The notes: generated by a model from the sequence alone, not told the origin. A stretch of 64,000 bases of DNA from Berghia stephanieae (GCA_034508935.3 CM067449.1:36950717-37014716), one strand, 5' to 3'; positions 32,991-45,287 are shown, counted from the first letter of the stretch. A program made the numbers and translations.

Positions 32991-33172
32991 CTGGATATAG
33001 GGGAATAGAAGACGCAGTAAGTACCTCCCTGCCCACTTTGGACACGGGTAAAAGAAACGATCCGACCAGATTTTGCCTTGGTGGACACGAGGCCTATTAG
33101 GGGGATTGCGGACGTAGCAAGTGACCTCCCTGCCCACTATGGGAGTAATTTAAGGAACCCCGCCCAGTAACA
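32991..33172 (-). repeat. Two short R1 5' pieces, inverted
   Basis: AGTACCTCCCTGCCCACTTT and AGTGACCTCCCTGCCCACTA, the second leading to CCCCGCCCAG, are the complement of the R1 5' end. The pieces are diverged. Confidence 0.65.
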
Positions 33173-33282
33173 CCGTTTTCACATGACAAAGAAACACAGA
33201 GGCAAATCCAAAATATTATTTCTTAAAATATTTATTGATAAACGATAGCAGTTGACACCAGACCTTTCTGGAAGACACACAA

Positions 33283-33487
<205 letters not shown>

Positions 33488-33489
<2 letters not shown>

Positions 33490-33970
33490 CTTGTTGGCTT
33501 CCAGTACTCAACCGTAAGAAACGAACAATAGCTAACAGGAATAAAGTTAAGAAAGAGAATCCCAAATTTTTAAAAATAAATTTGTCCCTCTGCGCATGCA
33601 TGGGATATAAACCACAGCCAATTCATAAGTAATTTTTGAGATTCAAATGGTATGTAAACAGACGTCGGGGAAAAACAATTGCAGGGAATTCCATATTATA
33701 CCCAGCACAATATTGAAATCAATTCCTTTATCAGTATTGTATAGATTTTAGATTGAGAATCTAAAAGGCTTTTGCTATGGATTCAACAGTTATAATTTCC
33801 TACCACATCTCCCACTATTTAATATTTAAAAAAATAGATTAAAAATCTAATAACTTACGATCTGTGTAATATTCAAGTTAAAAAGACAAATGAAAATGAT
33901 GTTAAGAAATTTAAGATTTAAGGAAATGATCTAGTTATCATATTTTCTTCGATCAAATAATGGCAAATGA
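33488..33970. other. Unassigned AT-rich sequence
   Basis: No feature was recognised. Confidence 0.4.
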
Positions 33971-34240
33971 TTGTTTGTTTTTAAGGGTTTTACGGCGCTT
34001 GCAACACAATTAGGTCATATCAGCGCCAGTAAAAAGGAAGAAAATGGGATAGTAAAAAGTTCTAGAATTACAATTAAAGCACTCAAGAATAAGTAAGAGA
34101 AATGAGAATTAGTTTAAACAATGAACAGAGGTAGATTCCAAGTGCACACCATCAGTGTTTAGGTCATATCAGCGCCGGTAAAAAGGATGAAAATTGGATA
34201 GTAAAAATATTCTAGATGTACAGTTAAAAGGACTTGAGGA
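33971..34240 (-). repeat. Two partial R1 copies, inverted
   Basis: Both show the inverted 3' end (AAGGGTTTTACGGCGCTTGC, or AGGTCATATCAGCGCC). The second, 34161-34240, is the 3' part of the copy that the next R1 has entered. Confidence 0.78.
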
Positions 34241-34241
34241 A

Positions 34242-34722
34242 TGTTTGTTTTTAAGGGTTTTACGGCGCTTGCAACACAATAAGGTCATATCAGCGCCAGT
34301 AAAAAGAAAGCACCCAAGAAAAGGTAAGACAAAGGGGGATTGGTTCAAATAAGAATCAGGTGTAGATTCCAAGAGCACACTATCAAAGTACTTAGTTTGA
34401 GAACACTAAAAGTCTCATCCAGACACAAGCACAGGTCCCCACTAAGAGGAATACACTCAAATGTTTTACAAATAATATATAATATAAAGAAAACATAATA
34501 CAGTGCATAACAGAGAGTTAATTTACAAGGGAAAAAAATATCTCCCAAAACTAACTATTAATTCGACTGTTTCCATCTCAGCCAGGGCATCCGGCCAGGA
34601 CCAGGATAAAACCAAGTCATCTCATTCCAAGACAGAAAGCAAGTTGGGAAACAGATATAGGGGGATAGAAGACACAGTAAGTGCCTCCCTGCCCACTATG
34701 GGAGGTCAGGAACCCCACCCAG
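34242..34722 (-). repeat. R1 retroposon inserted in another R1
   Basis: It runs from the inverted tail (TGTTTGTTTTTAAGGG) to the inverted 5' end (GGAACCCCACCCAG). It is flanked by ACTTGAGGA at 34232 and ACTTGAAGA at 34723, a duplication with one mismatch. The outer R1 (34161-34240 and 34733 onward) is interrupted at exactly this point. Confidence 0.8.
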
Positions 34723-35218
34723 ACTTGAAGAAAAAGTAAGACAAAGAGGAATGGTACAAATAGGGAACAGATGTAGATTCCAAGAGCACACTATCAGTGT
34801 ACTTAGTTTGAGATTACCTAAATGTTTCACCCAGACACCAGAACAAGATCCCACTACGTGAAATACACTCAAATGTTTACAAATCGTATGTCAAAAATAA
34901 AAAATAACAGTGTATAACAGAGATGACCACTCAGTGTAATTAGTTTGAGGTCACTTAAATGTCCCATCCACTCATGTTTACCGAATCGTAATGTAAAACA
35001 AAAAAAATAATACAATGTATAACAGTAACAGAGATAATTTACTTGACAAAAAATACCATCTACCAACACACATTCAACTGTTTCCCTCCCAGTCAGGGCC
35101 AGGACAAAAACCAAGTAATCTCATTTCAAGACAAATTGAGAAAGCAAGTTGGAAAACATATAGGGGTATATAAACACAGTGCCTGCCCACTATGAGAGTT
35201 TATGTACCCCACCCAGGC
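34723..35218 (-). repeat. R1 retroposon, rest of the outer copy, rearranged
   Basis: It contains the R1 blocks from AAAAAGTAAGACAAAG to CCCCACCCAGG in inverted order, with an internal duplication of the region near 34870-35040. Confidence 0.72.
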
Positions 35219-36130
35219 AAATGATTTTAAAAAAACGGAGACTAGCACCAAAAAACCCCAGAAACAATAACTTAATCTTCTGGATGTGTTGATTAAGTAT
35301 GGGTAAAATAATGAATTGTTCCATATCTTTTCAACACTGCTATTTGGTGGCAGTTTCTACATTCAAAATATTCAAAGATCCCTACAAATACCTGATTGAA
35401 TTTCATAATAAGCAAAAATGGTAACAAAATGATTCTTCAATGAGTTAATGCATCCATTTCCCTCAACCCAGATGGGAACATTGGAATATAGCAAAATGAG
35501 ACAGCAGAAAAAACAAACAGTAGTCCGTTCCCCAACCATGTGCACACATTCACGTTGATTTCTTTACAATCTTCTGATGGATTTTAATAATAATTGGCCC
35601 GAACACTAGAATTGTTGGTGATTTTAAGCCAATTTTTTTTTTCATCTGCCAAAGTACTATACTTTGGGATGTTTTTTCTTTATGGTCAGTCAAGGACGGA
35701 TATATCAACATCGCCGGAACCACAGTAAAATGCCGATATAAGTGTGATGTCGATATATCAGTCATTTCCAAAAAATGAAAGTTAAACAAATGAGAAATGC
35801 AAGATATTAACAAGGGAAGTCAATCTTGACGATTTGGTTGCCTCTAAAAAGGCTGATTTTTAAATTTAGGACGGTTTGCTTTATTTGACTTTAAAATCTG
35901 TTATTGTGGTCTGTCTCTGAAGGTCTAGAATAATTTAATTTTTATAGACGCTGTCCTCAGAACTGGCAAGTATGTCAAATAAGGAAGCGCTTCATGAATT
36001 TGCTGTGCAAAACAGTGTAGGGTCTTGATAGCTACTATAGGGGAATGGCCATAAACTGGTCCCGATGGTGTACTACCATAATTTGTCTCATAAGCTGAAT
36101 TAACCTAATTGTTGAAAGCCAAGTAATATT

Positions 36131-36176
36131 GATATCGGTAATGGGAATTATTACGGTAATTCCCATTACCGATATC
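36131..36176. repeat. Perfect 20 bp hairpin
   Basis: GATATCGGTAATGGGAATTA (36131-36150), a loop TTACGG, and the exact complement at 36157-36176. Flanks 35219-36130 and 36177-36203 show no gene. Confidence 0.9.
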
Positions 36177-36215
36177 AGTACAAGTACAAAGAAATGCTGG
36201 CATGGCCCAGGACTA

Positions 36216-36745
36216 TTTTGTTTATTGTTTTTTAAGGATTTTACGCCACTTGCAACACATTAAGGTCATATCGGCGCCAGTAAAAAGGAAGAAAATGGGA
36301 TAGAAAAAAGTTATAGAATTACAATTAAAGCAGCCAAGAGAAAGTAAGACAAAGGGGAACTGGGAACAAATAGGGATCAGGTGTAGAATCCAAGAGCATA
36401 CCACCAATGTACTTAGTTTGAGATCACATATAAGTCTAATCCGGACACTTGCACAAAATCCAACAAAGAGGAATACACTCAAAAGCTTACATTATACATT
36501 AAAAATAAATATAATAATACATAACAGAGAGATGATTTACAAGGAAAAAAATATCATCTCCCAAAACAATAACTATGCATTTGACTCTTTCCCTCCCAGC
36601 CAGGACTCCGACCAGGGCCAGGAAAAAAACAAGTAATCTCATTCCAAGACAAAGACAGAAAGCATGTTGGAAAACAGAAATAAGGGGATAGAAGACACAG
36701 TATGTACCTCCCTGCCCGCTATGGGAGGTCAGGATCCCCACCCAG
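36216..36745 (-). repeat. R1 retroposon, complete, with 12 bp target duplication
   Basis: GGCCCAGGACTA occurs directly on both sides (36204-36215 and 36746-36757). The element starts (minus strand) CTGGGTGGGGATCCTGACCT and ends with GCAAGTGGCGTAAAATCC and an A-rich tail. Length is 530 bases. Together with the 51379 copy it fixes the ends of the family. Confidence 0.93.
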
Positions 36746-36757
36746 GGCCCAGGACTA

Positions 36758-37507
36758 GATCTCCGACATTATGGCTCTGACCCATGACGATTCACTGTCA
36801 TCATTGGACAATAATCTCGCATTTTCTTTGTTTGTTATTTTACATCACAGTGGGATATCTCTGCAATTTCATTGGCTATCATGTTTTACTTCACTGTAGG
36901 ATATATTGACCGTATAGAAATTGCATTCGTTTTAAAAAAAACCCCAAATAATTGCCAGTATCAATAGTTTGCAATGTCGAAATAATTGTCTTGTAAAATT
37001 TATGACGATATAATAAGTTATCTTTATTTACTAATGTTATATAGCGAAAAAAAACCCAAAACAAACAGGCAATATATGCGCTCTACACTGTATATAAAAA
37101 ACGAAGGGACTGGGATGAAAGAACATTTGGATGGTTTACAATAACAATATTATACACAATGAATTTTGTTGTTATTACTATCACTGAACTCCCCAAAGGC
37201 TAGGTCAGGGGTTTACTTTTCATATGTACTTCTTACTAACATCACCACCCTGGGTTCAAAATGAATATGACAAATTGTACACTTTATACACACTTGACAT
37301 AAATAATTGTTACAATTTAATATTTGAAAGCCAGAGGTGTAGCTTGCATTTGTGGTTTCTATCTTCATAAAGATTGGTGATAATTTGGATAAAACATACA
37401 AAAATTGTCAAAATGAGGAGTATAGCACTGAAAATTTCCAAGTATTTCTCCAGAGAGGCGAAGCACCACATTTTTTTCAGGGCATGCAGCGAATAGCAAT
37501 ACTATTA
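36758..37507. other. Unassigned sequence
   Basis: No feature was recognised. The LINE A sequence starts sharply at 37508. Confidence 0.4.
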
Positions 37508-38502
37508 GTCATAGAGAGCGTAACGGACAGCAATGGGGTGAACCGAATTTCCGTGGAAGTAGGTGGGCTGTGTTTGCATAATATCTACAAACCACCTCGA
37601 GAGACTTGGACTACACCACCGGTACCGGTGGTCAGCCATCCTTCCATCGGTCTGGGAGACTTTAATAGCCACCATCACGAATGGGGCTACCGAGACTGCA
37701 ACGAGGCAGGAAGACAACTCCGCTCATGGATGGACTGTAATGATCTACACCTAGTGTACGATCCTACAGTCAAGGGTTACCCGCCATAAGAAGGAGTATA
37801 CTCCAGACCTCACCCTCGTTACGAAAGGCGCGAACGGTGAACCGCTGCAGGTGAAGCGAACAGCCCTCGGTGACTTTCCGCATAGCCAGCACATGCCGGT
37901 TCTTGTCACAGCGGGGGTGACAATACCGAGGGTGGAGTCTCTCCCACTTTGCAGATGGAACTTTAGGAAGGCTGACTGGGAGGAATTCAGTTCCTATATC
38001 GAGCAGGTTTGCCCTGCCATTCCTCCCAAATCCGAGAATATAACCAGATTTAGCAGGCTACTGGTTAAGAGCGCTCAACGTTCTATTCCACGGGGCAAAC
38101 GGAAATTCTACACCCCTTGCTGGACAGCAGAGTCGGAAGAGCTGTACAAAGAGTACCAGCAGACCCAGTCCCAGGACGTAGCTGATAGACTACTTCAGTC
38201 TCTGGCAGAGGGAAGGAAACAACAGGAGACCATGGAAAGTCTCGACTTTACACAATCCAGCCGCCACGCTTGGCGTCTGATAAAGAAATTGGACCCGGAT
38301 CGGAATTACGCGAAGGCTGCACCGGAGTGTGAGGCAGACACAATTGCCAAGAACATTAAGAACCGTAGCAAACGGGTCCCTAATCAGGCTTTTGAGCGCG
38401 GTGTCCGCAAGGCGTACCGTACGATTTTGGACGCTACCTGCGGAGGAGTCGGACTGGACGGCCCCGTTCAGTCCCCGAGAAGTGGGTGCAGCCATTAGCG
38501 AT
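37508..38502 (+). mobile_element. LINE A, segment 1 (endonuclease and linker), 5' truncated
   Basis: From GAGAGCGTAACGGACAGC onward it is nearly identical to LINE B from 39123. It encodes the endonuclease C-terminal half (VESVTDSNGVNRISVEV..., LGDFNSHHHEWGYRDCNEAG) and the linker. A 10 or 11 base loss at AAGGGTTACCC breaks the frame relative to LINE B. It is interrupted at GCCATTAGCGAT by LINE B. Confidence 0.9.
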
Positions 38503-41500
38503 CCCCCTCGTGGATCTTTACCTTGCAGTGGTGAGGGGGCTTGAGCCACACGGGAGGGCAAAGGTGTAAATCCCGGTCGACCGTCACGAGACCATCCCGG
38601 GTATCGAGCCAACGAGCCACATGAGCTGCTCGCCCCGGTGTGTGACTAAATTTGATCCAACCCGGTGCCCGAATAGCAGCCCTATCCCGGGCGCCACACT
38701 ATTATCTACATGTCGAGTCCCAATCAGTCCCGTCAATGGCGAAGCGGTCTGCCGCCTAGCCAAATAATACCGCGTTCGTGTCGCCAGGGTCGTCGGCACG
38801 TCCGAGAAAAAAGCAAACGTCCCATGCATCAATTGATTCGCGGCCTGCCAATCGGAAAATTCGACGGCGGGGATGGCGAACTGACGCACATATTGCCCCT
38901 GAACGTCGAGAGCCAAAGTATGGCAAAAAATGAGCTTTTATCAAAGCTATTGGCCGCCCACTGCGTAGATATCCTCCTGTTACTGGAGACCCACCTTTAT
39001 TCAGGCGCGCAATCTTCCCGATTCCAGATCCCAGGCTATACGGTGGTCCAACGCGAGGACACTTCGAGGCTCAAAGGAGGGGTTAGCGTTTACGCTAAAG
39101 AGCCATCGAAGGTAAGGGTCATTGAGAGCGTAACGGACAGCAATGGGGTGAACCGAATTTCCGTGGAAGTAGGTGGACTGTGTTTGCATAATATTTACAA
39201 ACCACCTAGAGCGACTTGGACTACACCACCGGTACCGGTGGTCAGCCATCCTTCCATCTGTCTGGGAGACTTTAATAGCCACCATCAAGAATGGGGCTAC
39301 CGAGACTGCAACGAGGCAGGAAGACAACTCCGCTCATGGATGAACTGTAACGATCTACACCTAGTGTACGATCCTACAGCCAAGGGTACCTTCCGGGGTA
39401 CCCGCCATAAGAAGGAGTATACTCCAGACCTCACCCTCGTTACGAAAGGCGCGAACGGTGAACCGCTGCAGGTGAAGCGAACAGTCCTCGGTGACTTTCC
39501 GCATAGCCAGCACAGGCCGGTTCTTGTCACAGCTGGGGTGACAATACCGAGGGTGCAGTCTCTCCCACTTTGCAGATGGAACTTCAGGAAGGCTGACTGG
39601 GAGGAATTCAGTTCCTATATCGAGCAGGTCTGCCCTGCCATTCCTCCCAAGTCCAAGATTATAACCAGATTCAGTAGGCTACTGGTTAAGAGCGCTCAAC
39701 GCTCTATTTCACGGGGCAAACGGAAATTCTACACCCCTTGCTGGACAGCAGAGTCGGAAGAGGTGTACCGAGAGTACCAGCAGACCCAGTCTCAGGACGC
39801 AGCCAATAGACTACTTCAGTCTCTGGCAGAGGGAAGGAAGCAACGGTGGCAGGAGACCGTGGAAAGTCTCGACTTTACACACTCCAGCCGCCACGCTTGG
39901 CGTTTGATAAAGAAATTGGACCCAGATCGGAATTACGCGAAGGCTGCACCGGAGTGTGAGGCAGACACAATTGCCAAGAACATTAAGAACCGTAGTAAGC
40001 GGGTCCCTAATCAGGCTTTTGAGCGCGGTGTCCGCAAGGCGTACCGTACGATTTTGGACTCGCTACCTGCGGAGGAGTCGGACTGGACGGCCCCGTTCAG
40101 TCCCCGAGAAGTGGGTGCAGCCATTAGCGAAGTGAAGAACGGCAAAGCAGCAGGGATAGATGGTGTATATCCCGATATGGTGACGCATCTGGGCCCCAGG
40201 GCACGGGCCTGGCTAGCAGAGGCAATGTCCGACGTCCTTGCAAAAGGAAAGCTTCCACAAGTGTGGAAGCATGCGAAGATAGTTGCCATCCTGAAGCCAG
40301 GGAAACCGGCGAAGGAGGCAGACAGTTACAGACCCATATCGCTGCTGAGCTGTCTTTACAAATTGTTGGAGCGTGTTCTATTAAACCGATGAGGGCCGGT
40401 CCTAGACGCTGCCCTGCCACCCGAGCAGGCAGGCTTCAGGGAAGGGAGGTGCACCACGGAGCAGGTCATTGCCCTTACAGAGCATATTGAGCACGGGTTC
40501 GAGAGAAAACAGCAAACAGGTGCTGTCTTTATAGACCTATCAGCGGCGTACGATACGGTCTGGTGCGATGGGTTGATGCTCATACTTGCAAAAATCATAA
40601 GGTGGAAAAAGACCTTGAAGTTGTTCTCTTCGATCTTAGGGGAAAGGCAATTCCACGTCGCGCTGGGAGACGTCACGAGCAAAGTAAGGAAATTGAAGAA
40701 TGGGGTCCCTCAGGGGTCGGTACTTGCGCCAATGTTGTTTAACGTTTACATTAGCGATATGCCGAACACTTCCTCCCTGAGGCTGGGATACGCAGACGAC
40801 TGGGCACTCGTTACTCAGAGTAAAGTGTGGACCCGTCTCGAGAGCGTACTCAGCGAGGACGTCACCAGACTCAAATCTTACTTTGACAAGTGGTACCTGA
40901 TGATGAACACTTCAAAAACCGTGGCCACTGCATTTCATTTATGCAGTGATTGGCACACCCGCAAACTGAAGTCCTAGTCGGGGACCAGCCACTCCCATAT
41001 GAGCCGCATCCAAAATATTTAGGGGTGACGTTGGATCGCAGCCTTACTTATCGGGTTCATCTCGAAGGGGTTGCCCGGAAGATAGAGAAGCGGAATAGTC
41101 TTCTGAGGAAGCTGGCGGGATCGACTTGGGGCGCTAGCCAAGCGCTCCTGAGAACGTCCGCCCTGGCACTATGCTATTCCACCGCGGAGTATTGCGCTCC
41201 AGTGTGGGGTAGAAGCAGAAACGTTGAGACGGTGGATGTAAAACTTCGCAAGTCGATGCACATAGTGTCGGGAACGCTAGGAACAACCCCTAGAGAATGG
41301 GGCCCGATAATGGCAGCGATCCAGCCCCCCGATTTCCGGAGGGTGACCATTACGGGAAACTGGCTGAGTAAGATCAAAGAGAGAGGAATGGGGATACCCC
41401 TCTTATGCGCATAATGGACGGTGCCCCCGTTTCGAGCCGAAATAAGTTCCGGCAACCCTTGTACGCAGAATCCCTGACTACGGACAGAGCTGCACATACG

Positions 41501-41855
41501 AGATGGAAGTCGGTTTGGACGAATTGAATCCCTCGTGGGGGCGGGGACCTACACTCCTCTAAGCTTGGTGAGAAGTTGCTAGGCTTTGATACCAGTAAGA
41601 GGAGACACTGGGTAGCTGCGAATCGACTTCGGTCGAGGAGCTGCCTAACGGCAAGTGCGTTACATCGGTGGGGTCTAACTTCCTGTCCAATATGTCCACG
41701 CTGTGGGCAAGAACCCGAGACGGCAGAGCATCTAGTCGAAAGGTGTGTTGTGACGATGCTACCAGGCGGGTTTGCGACGGTGCACGAATGCGAACCGGAC
41801 TTTGCTGATTGGGTCGATCGTCAAAACATAATAGTGTGAACCATAAGAGGCTGCT
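38503..41855 (+). mobile_element. LINE B, nearly full length, inserted in LINE A
   Basis: GCCATTAGCGAT flanks it (38491-38502 and 41856-41867), a 12 bp target duplication inside LINE A. It starts CCCCCTCGTGGATCTTTACC, a short 5' region of about 200 bases, then carries one long coding region for endonuclease and reverse transcriptase. No separate ORF1 and no poly(A) tail are seen. At 96% or more likeness by eye, A and B are sister copies, so both are young. Confidence 0.92.
38710..41829 (+). pseudogene. LINE B protein: APE endonuclease, reverse transcriptase, C-terminal zinc knuckle
   Basis: Endonuclease: LLAAHCVDILLLLETHL, LGDFNSHHQEWGYRDC, DFPHSQHRPVLV. Reverse transcriptase: SYRPISLLSCLYKLLERVLL, AVFIDLSAAYDTVW, LKNGVPQGSVLAPMLFNVYI, and the catalytic GYADDWAL. 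Then comes YLGVTLDRSLTYRVHLEG, ALALCYSTAEYCAPVWGRSR, and a knuckle CPICPRCGQEPETAEHL with its last Cys. The style is that of Jockey/CR1-group LINEs. A stop at 40390 (CGATGAGGG; LINE A has CGATGGGGG), a frame change near 40970 and another near 41414 break it, so it is not intact. The start codon used is uncertain. Confidence 0.88.
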
Positions 41856-42540
41856 GCCATTAGCGATGTAAAGAACGTGACGCATCTGGGCCCCAGGGCA
41901 CGGGCCTGGCTGGCAGAGGCAATGTCCGACGTCCTTGCAAAAGGAAAGCTTCCACAAGTGTGGAAGCATGCGAAGATCCTGAAGCCAGGGAAACCGGCGA
42001 AGGAGGCCGACAGTTACAGACCCATATCTCTGCTGAGCTGTCTTTACAAATTGTTGGAGCGTGTTCTATTAAACCGATGGGGGCCGGTCCTAGACGCTGC
42101 CCTACCACCCGGGCAGGCGGGCTTCAGGGAAGGGAGGTGCACCACGGAGAAGGTCATTGCCCTTACAGAGCATATTGAGCATGGGGTTGAGAGAAAACAG
42201 CAAACAGGTGCTGTCTTTATAGACCTATCAGCGGCGTACGATACGGTCTGGTGCGATGGGTTGATGCTCAAACTAGCTAAAATCATAAGGTGCAAAAAGA
42301 CCTTGAAGTTGTTCTCTTTGATCTTAGGGGAAAGACAATTCCACGTCGCGCTGGGAGACGCCACGAGCAAAGTAAGGAAATTGAAGAATGGTGTCCCTCA
42401 GGGGTCGGTACTTGCGCCAATGTTGTTTAACGTTTACATTAGCGATATGCCGAACACTTCCTCCCTGAGGCTGGGATACGCGCACGACTGGGCACTCGTT
42501 ACTCAGAGTAAAGTGTGGACCCGTCTCGAGAGCGTACTCT
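41856..42540 (+). mobile_element. LINE A, segment 2 (reverse transcriptase)
   Basis: It resumes after LINE B with the duplicated GCCATTAGCGAT, has a deletion of about 45 bases after AAGAAC, then an open frame (41877-42551) through the RT palm. The catalytic YADD is YAHD here, so this copy would be inactive. It ends at GAGAGCGTACTC, after which about 300 bases of the element are missing. Confidence 0.9.
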
Positions 42541-42549
42541 TGGCACTAT

Positions 42550-44154
42550 GAGATATGAAGTGAGTAGAAAAGTGCCAGAAGACAATAGAGAATAAAAAAT
42601 TTTTTCGCGGCGGTGGTGGGGTTTGAACCTGCGACCTTATTGGTACGACAACTCCGCCTGGCAGGTGAGAGCGTGGCTCTACCGTGTGAGCTATCCACGA
42701 ACACAAAATATTCGTTTCAAACCCAAAGTCATTTCTAGATCCCTCTCTCACCCACTTCTTGAGATCGCCGATTCGTTCACCACCATCGCGAAGTAATTTT
42801 GACCAGCAGTTAAGCTTAATAGCCAATATTCTCATCACAAACATATAACATAGAAACGATTGAGACATTGAGTATGCTCCGGTGTATGGGGTGAATTTTT
42901 AATTCAGAAAAGTGAGTGGAGCAGGCACTTATGTTGGTAACAACAAGATATGAAGTGAGTAGAAAAGTGCCAGAAGACAATAGAGAGTAAAAATTTTTTT
43001 TCGCGGCGGTGGTGGGGTTTGAACCTGCGACCTTATTGGTACGACAACTCCGCCTGGCAGGTGAGAGCGTGGCTCTACCGTGTGAGCTATCCACGAACAC
43101 AAAATATTCGTTTCAAACCCAAAGTCATTTCTAGATCCCTCTTTACCCACTTCTTGAGATCGCCGATTCGTTCACCACCATCGCGAAGTAATTTTGACCA
43201 GCAGTTAAGCTTAATAGCCAATATTCTCATCACAAACATATAACATAGAAACGATTGAGACATTGAGTATGCTCCGGTGTATGGGGTGAATTTTTAATTC
43301 AGAAAAGTGAGTGGAGCAGGCACTTATGTTGGTAACAACAAGATATGAAGTGAGTAGAAAAGTGCCAGAAGACAATAGAGAGTAAAAATTTTTTTCGCGG
43401 CGGTGGTGGGGTTTGAACCTGCGACCTTATTGGTACGACAACTCCGCCTGGCAGGTGAGAGCGTGGCTCTACCGTGTGAGCTATCCACGAACACAAAATA
43501 TTCGTTTCAAACCCAAAGTCATTTCTAGATCCCTCTCTCACCCACTTCTTGAGATCGCCGATTCGTTCACCACCATCGCGAAGTAATTTTGACCAGCAGT
43601 TAAGCTTAATAGCCAATATTCTCATCACAAACATATAACATAGAAACGATTGAGACATTGAGTATGCTCCGGTGTATGGGGTGAATTTTTAATTCAGAAA
43701 AGTGAGTGGAGCAGGCACTTATGTTGGTAACAACAAGATATGAAGTGAGTAGAAAAGTGCCAGAAGACAATAGAGAATAAAAATTTTTTTCGCGGCGGTG
43801 GTGGGGTTTGAACCTGCGACCTTATTGGTACGACAACTCCGCCTGGCAGGTGAGAGCGTGGCTCTACCGTGTGAGCTATCCACGAACACAAAATATTCGT
43901 TTCAAACCCAAAGTCATTTCTAGATCCCTCTCTCACCCACTTCTTGAGATCGCCGATTCGTTCACCACCATCGCGAAGTAATTTTGACCAGCAGTTAAGC
44001 TTAATAGCCAATATTCTCATCACAAACATATAACATAGAAACGATTGAGACATTGAGTATGCTCCGGTGTATGGGGTGAATTTTTAATTCAGAAAAGTGA
44101 GTGGAGCAGGCACTTATGTTGGTAACAACAAGATATGAAGTGAGTAGACACTAG
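42550..44154 (-). mobile_element. Tandem array of four 395 bp tRNA-headed units (SINE-like) inside LINE A
   Basis: Units begin AGATATGAAGTGAGTAGA at about 42551, 42949, 43342, 43737 and (partial) 44131, with 394-398 base spacing and nearly no differences between units. On the minus strand each unit has an A-box-like TAGCTCACACGGTAGAGC and an exact-consensus B box GGTTCAAACCC, 60 bases apart, so an RNA polymerase III promoter is likely. A 119-codon open frame is shared by the units, but only because they are near-identical; it resembles no known protein. The array is flanked by a 9 bp direct repeat. Confidence 0.85.
42608..42702 (-). promoter_or_regulatory. tRNA-like pol III promoter region in array unit 1
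   Basis: On the minus strand: GTGGATAGCTCACACGGTAG (A box) and GGTCGCAGGTTCAAACCC (B box), then CACCACCGCCGCG. The spacing suggests descent from a tRNA with a long variable arm. The stems pair poorly, so it is not a functional tRNA gene. The same region recurs in units at about 43003, 43397 and 43793. Confidence 0.7.
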
Positions 44155-44515
44155 TGGCACTATGCTATTCCACCGCGGAGTAGTGCGCTCCAGTGTGAGG
44201 TAGAAGCAGAAACGTTGAGAAGGTGGATGTAAAACTTCGCAAGTCGATGCACATGGTATCAGGAACGCTAGCAACAACTCCTAGAGAATGGGGCCCGATA
44301 ATGGCAGCGATCCAGCCACCCCCCCCCCCCCCCCCCCCCCCCCCCGATGTCCGGAGGGAGACGATTACGGGAAACTGGCTGAGTAAGATCAAAGAGAGAG
44401 GGAATGGGGATACCCCTCTCATGCGCATAATGGACGGCGCCCCCGTTTCGAGCCGAAATAAGTCCCGGCAACCCTTGTACGCAGAATTCCTGACTACGTC
44501 TAGAGCTGCACATAT
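44155..44515 (+). mobile_element. LINE A, segment 3 (C-terminal region) with a C-run expansion
   Basis: It is collinear with LINE B 41164-41505 (STAEYCAPV, RKSMHMVSGTL). A run of 27 C at 44319-44345 stands where LINE B has six. The copy ends at GAGCTGCACATA, where a long TATC microsatellite takes over. Confidence 0.88.
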
Positions 44516-44522
44516 CTATCTT

Positions 44523-44574
<52 letters not shown>

Positions 44575-44643
44575 CCTATTTATCTATCTATATATCTATT
44601 TATCTATCTATCTATCTTTCTATCTATCTATCGATTTAAAAAA

Positions 44644-44730
<87 letters not shown>

Positions 44731-44767
44731 CATCCATATATCTATCTATCTATCTATCCATCCATCC

Positions 44768-44855
<88 letters not shown>

Positions 44856-45093
44856 GTCTGTATGTCTATCTATCTATCTAATCTCTCTTTCTATCTAATA
44901 TATATCTCAATCTATTCTATCTATACATCTATCTATCTAATCTATCCAATCTAATCTATTTAATCTATCTATCTAATCTATCTCTCTATCTAATCTATTT
45001 AATCTATCAGATCTATCTATCTATCACCCCTCTCTCTCTCTCTATCTCTCTCTCTATCTATCTATCTTATCTTTCTCTCTTTCCCTCTCTCTG

Positions 45094-45171
<78 letters not shown>

Positions 45172-45239
45172 TCTGATCTCTCTATCTATCTATTTATATC
45201 TATATCAATCTATTTAATCTATCTAATCCATCTATCTAT

Positions 45240-45270
<31 letters not shown>

Positions 45271-45287
45271 ACCTCTCCCCCTCTCTG

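Larger units (their letters stand above)
42541..44163. repeat. 9 bp direct repeats flanking the tandem SINE array
   Basis: TGGCACTAT at 42541-42549 and again at 44155-44163. LINE B has this word once (41164-41172), so one of the two is a target-site duplication. Confidence 0.75.

Noticed and set aside
42503-44053. 119-codon frame repeated in each array unit as a gene
   Set aside because: It is open in all units because they are almost identical. It overlaps the pol III promoter region and has no family likeness.
42550-44154. Tandem 395 bp array as a hammerhead retrozyme
   Set aside because: Size, tandem layout and short flanking duplication fit, but no CTGATGA plus GAAA core is visible on either strand. 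GTGATGA occurs once per unit without a partner. Kept only as an alternative to test.
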